Shown here: positions 63,724 to 64,000 of the stretch, one piece after another
Numbering within the stretch: position 1 is the first letter of the stretch
Layout: every line of letters starts with the position of its first letter
Assembly: GCF_009728735.1 (NCBI RefSeq)
Contig: NZ_CP024636.1
Span: 4,070,754 to 4,134,753 of the forward strand
Direction: 5' to 3'
DNA: 64,000 nt
Source: Pantoea phytobeneficialis
GTDB lineage: Bacteria; Pseudomonadota; Gammaproteobacteria; Enterobacterales; Enterobacteriaceae
Made by a program: the position numbers and the translations under genes
Notes under the pieces: generated by a model
What the model was told of the DNA's origin: nothing
Databases searched by the model: none
The model's input: only the letters and a program-made list of their open reading frames with translations

Positions 63724-64000
63724 TCAAGCGGTAGCTGCGTAATTTTCATCCCACTTCATCCGCGTTTTCAGCACCCCGAAGCACTGATGAACCAGCTTGC
63801 GCATCACCGCTCCAAGCGCGGCCTTGCTGGCTTTGCCCTTCGCGATTAGCCTCTGGTACAGCGCCTTCGCCGGGGCATTCCACCTGATCGCTACGATCGC
63901 CGCCATATACAGTTTCGCCCTTACGTCTGCCGGGCCTGTTTTTGACATCCGCGCACGCCCCCTGACTGAGCTCCCGGACGTTTTTTCCACCGGTACCACA
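63724..64000 (-). mobile_element. IS110-family transposase, C-terminal part, cut by window edge
   Basis: 92 codons open to the window end. GRARMSKTGPADVRAKLYMAAIVAIRWN, LIAKGKASKAALGAVMRKL and HQCFGVLK are the C-terminal Transposase_20 (IS116/IS110/IS902) domain, whose conserved serine-containing region lies beyond the window. The tail KWDENYAATA is unusual and is encoded in the hairpin at 63707-63736. Completeness of the element cannot be judged here. Confidence 0.85.

Noticed and set aside
63450..63749. 99-codon minus-strand open frame downstream of the IS110-type gene
   Set aside because: It runs through the REPIN and the end of the transposase in another frame, with REP-derived residues (INRAAT, ARFIAQ) and no homology.

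Overview
The window reads as chromosome of a gamma-proteobacterium of the order Enterobacterales, most likely Erwiniaceae (Pantoea/Erwinia-like). The basis is protein similarity recalled from E. coli: hemB, pitA, uspB, uspA, rsmJ, prlC, rlmJ, gor, kdpFABCD, yqhA, crcB and the lgo genes are recognisable almost end to end, and yhiN-pitA-uspB-uspA-rsmJ-prlC-rlmJ-gor keeps the E. coli order, with an RNase Z gene inserted before gor. No rRNA, tRNA or CRISPR array was seen. No database search was run; names rest on motifs and remembered sequences.

Layout. 1-7.6 kb: the 3' part of proP, hemB, a GAF-GGDEF diguanylate cyclase, a secreted alpha/beta hydrolase, a MarA-like regulator with a cysteine-rich tail, two small exported proteins and the nickel/cobalt efflux pair rcnA/rcnR around a palindromic operator. 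7.6-13 kb: an amine or amino-acid catabolism locus (FAD oxidase, RidA, ornithine-cyclodeaminase-like enzyme; divergent AraC regulator and APC permease). 13-15.4 kb: an AT-rich insertion with two orphan hcp genes and an unrecognised gene encoding a glycine-zipper protein. 15.4-25.8 kb: the conserved housekeeping block. 26-38.5 kb: accessory metabolism (gate-domain membrane protein, Sua5/YrdC-like protein, oxidoreductases, epoxide hydrolase, SDR with a frameshifted LysR partner, isochorismatase-type hydrolase, bestrophin, esterase, MFS/LysR pair) and yqhA. 38.5-47 kb: kdpFABCD, with kdpF found as a 29-residue GTG-start gene, no kdpE after kdpD but a KdpE-type box upstream, then an HD-GYP protein. 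47-57.9 kb: sugar-acid dehydrogenase plus MFS, a large repeat array, GNAT, ABC exporter, LysR, glutathionyl-hydroquinone reductase and esterase. 58-64 kb: crcB behind a fluoride riboswitch, a nucleoside hydrolase, the L-galactonate genes lgoD/lgoR/lgoT, and the 3' end of an IS110-type transposase at the window edge.

Throughout, a roughly 22-bp REP-like palindrome (gtagcggcgcgatttatcgc followed by gc) sits in gene ends, usually as inverted pairs (REPINs). It forms a 49-bp direct array at 28.1 kb and a strictly 87-bp-periodic array at 49.8-50.8 kb, and supplies the stop codons of two genes. The most interesting signals are the hcp-hcp-unknown cluster, the kdp operon without kdpE, the REPIN arrays, the RcnA with a beta-rich insert in place of its His loop, the MarA-like protein with a C-x3-C-x2-C tail, and the fluoride riboswitch with a readable terminator switch.
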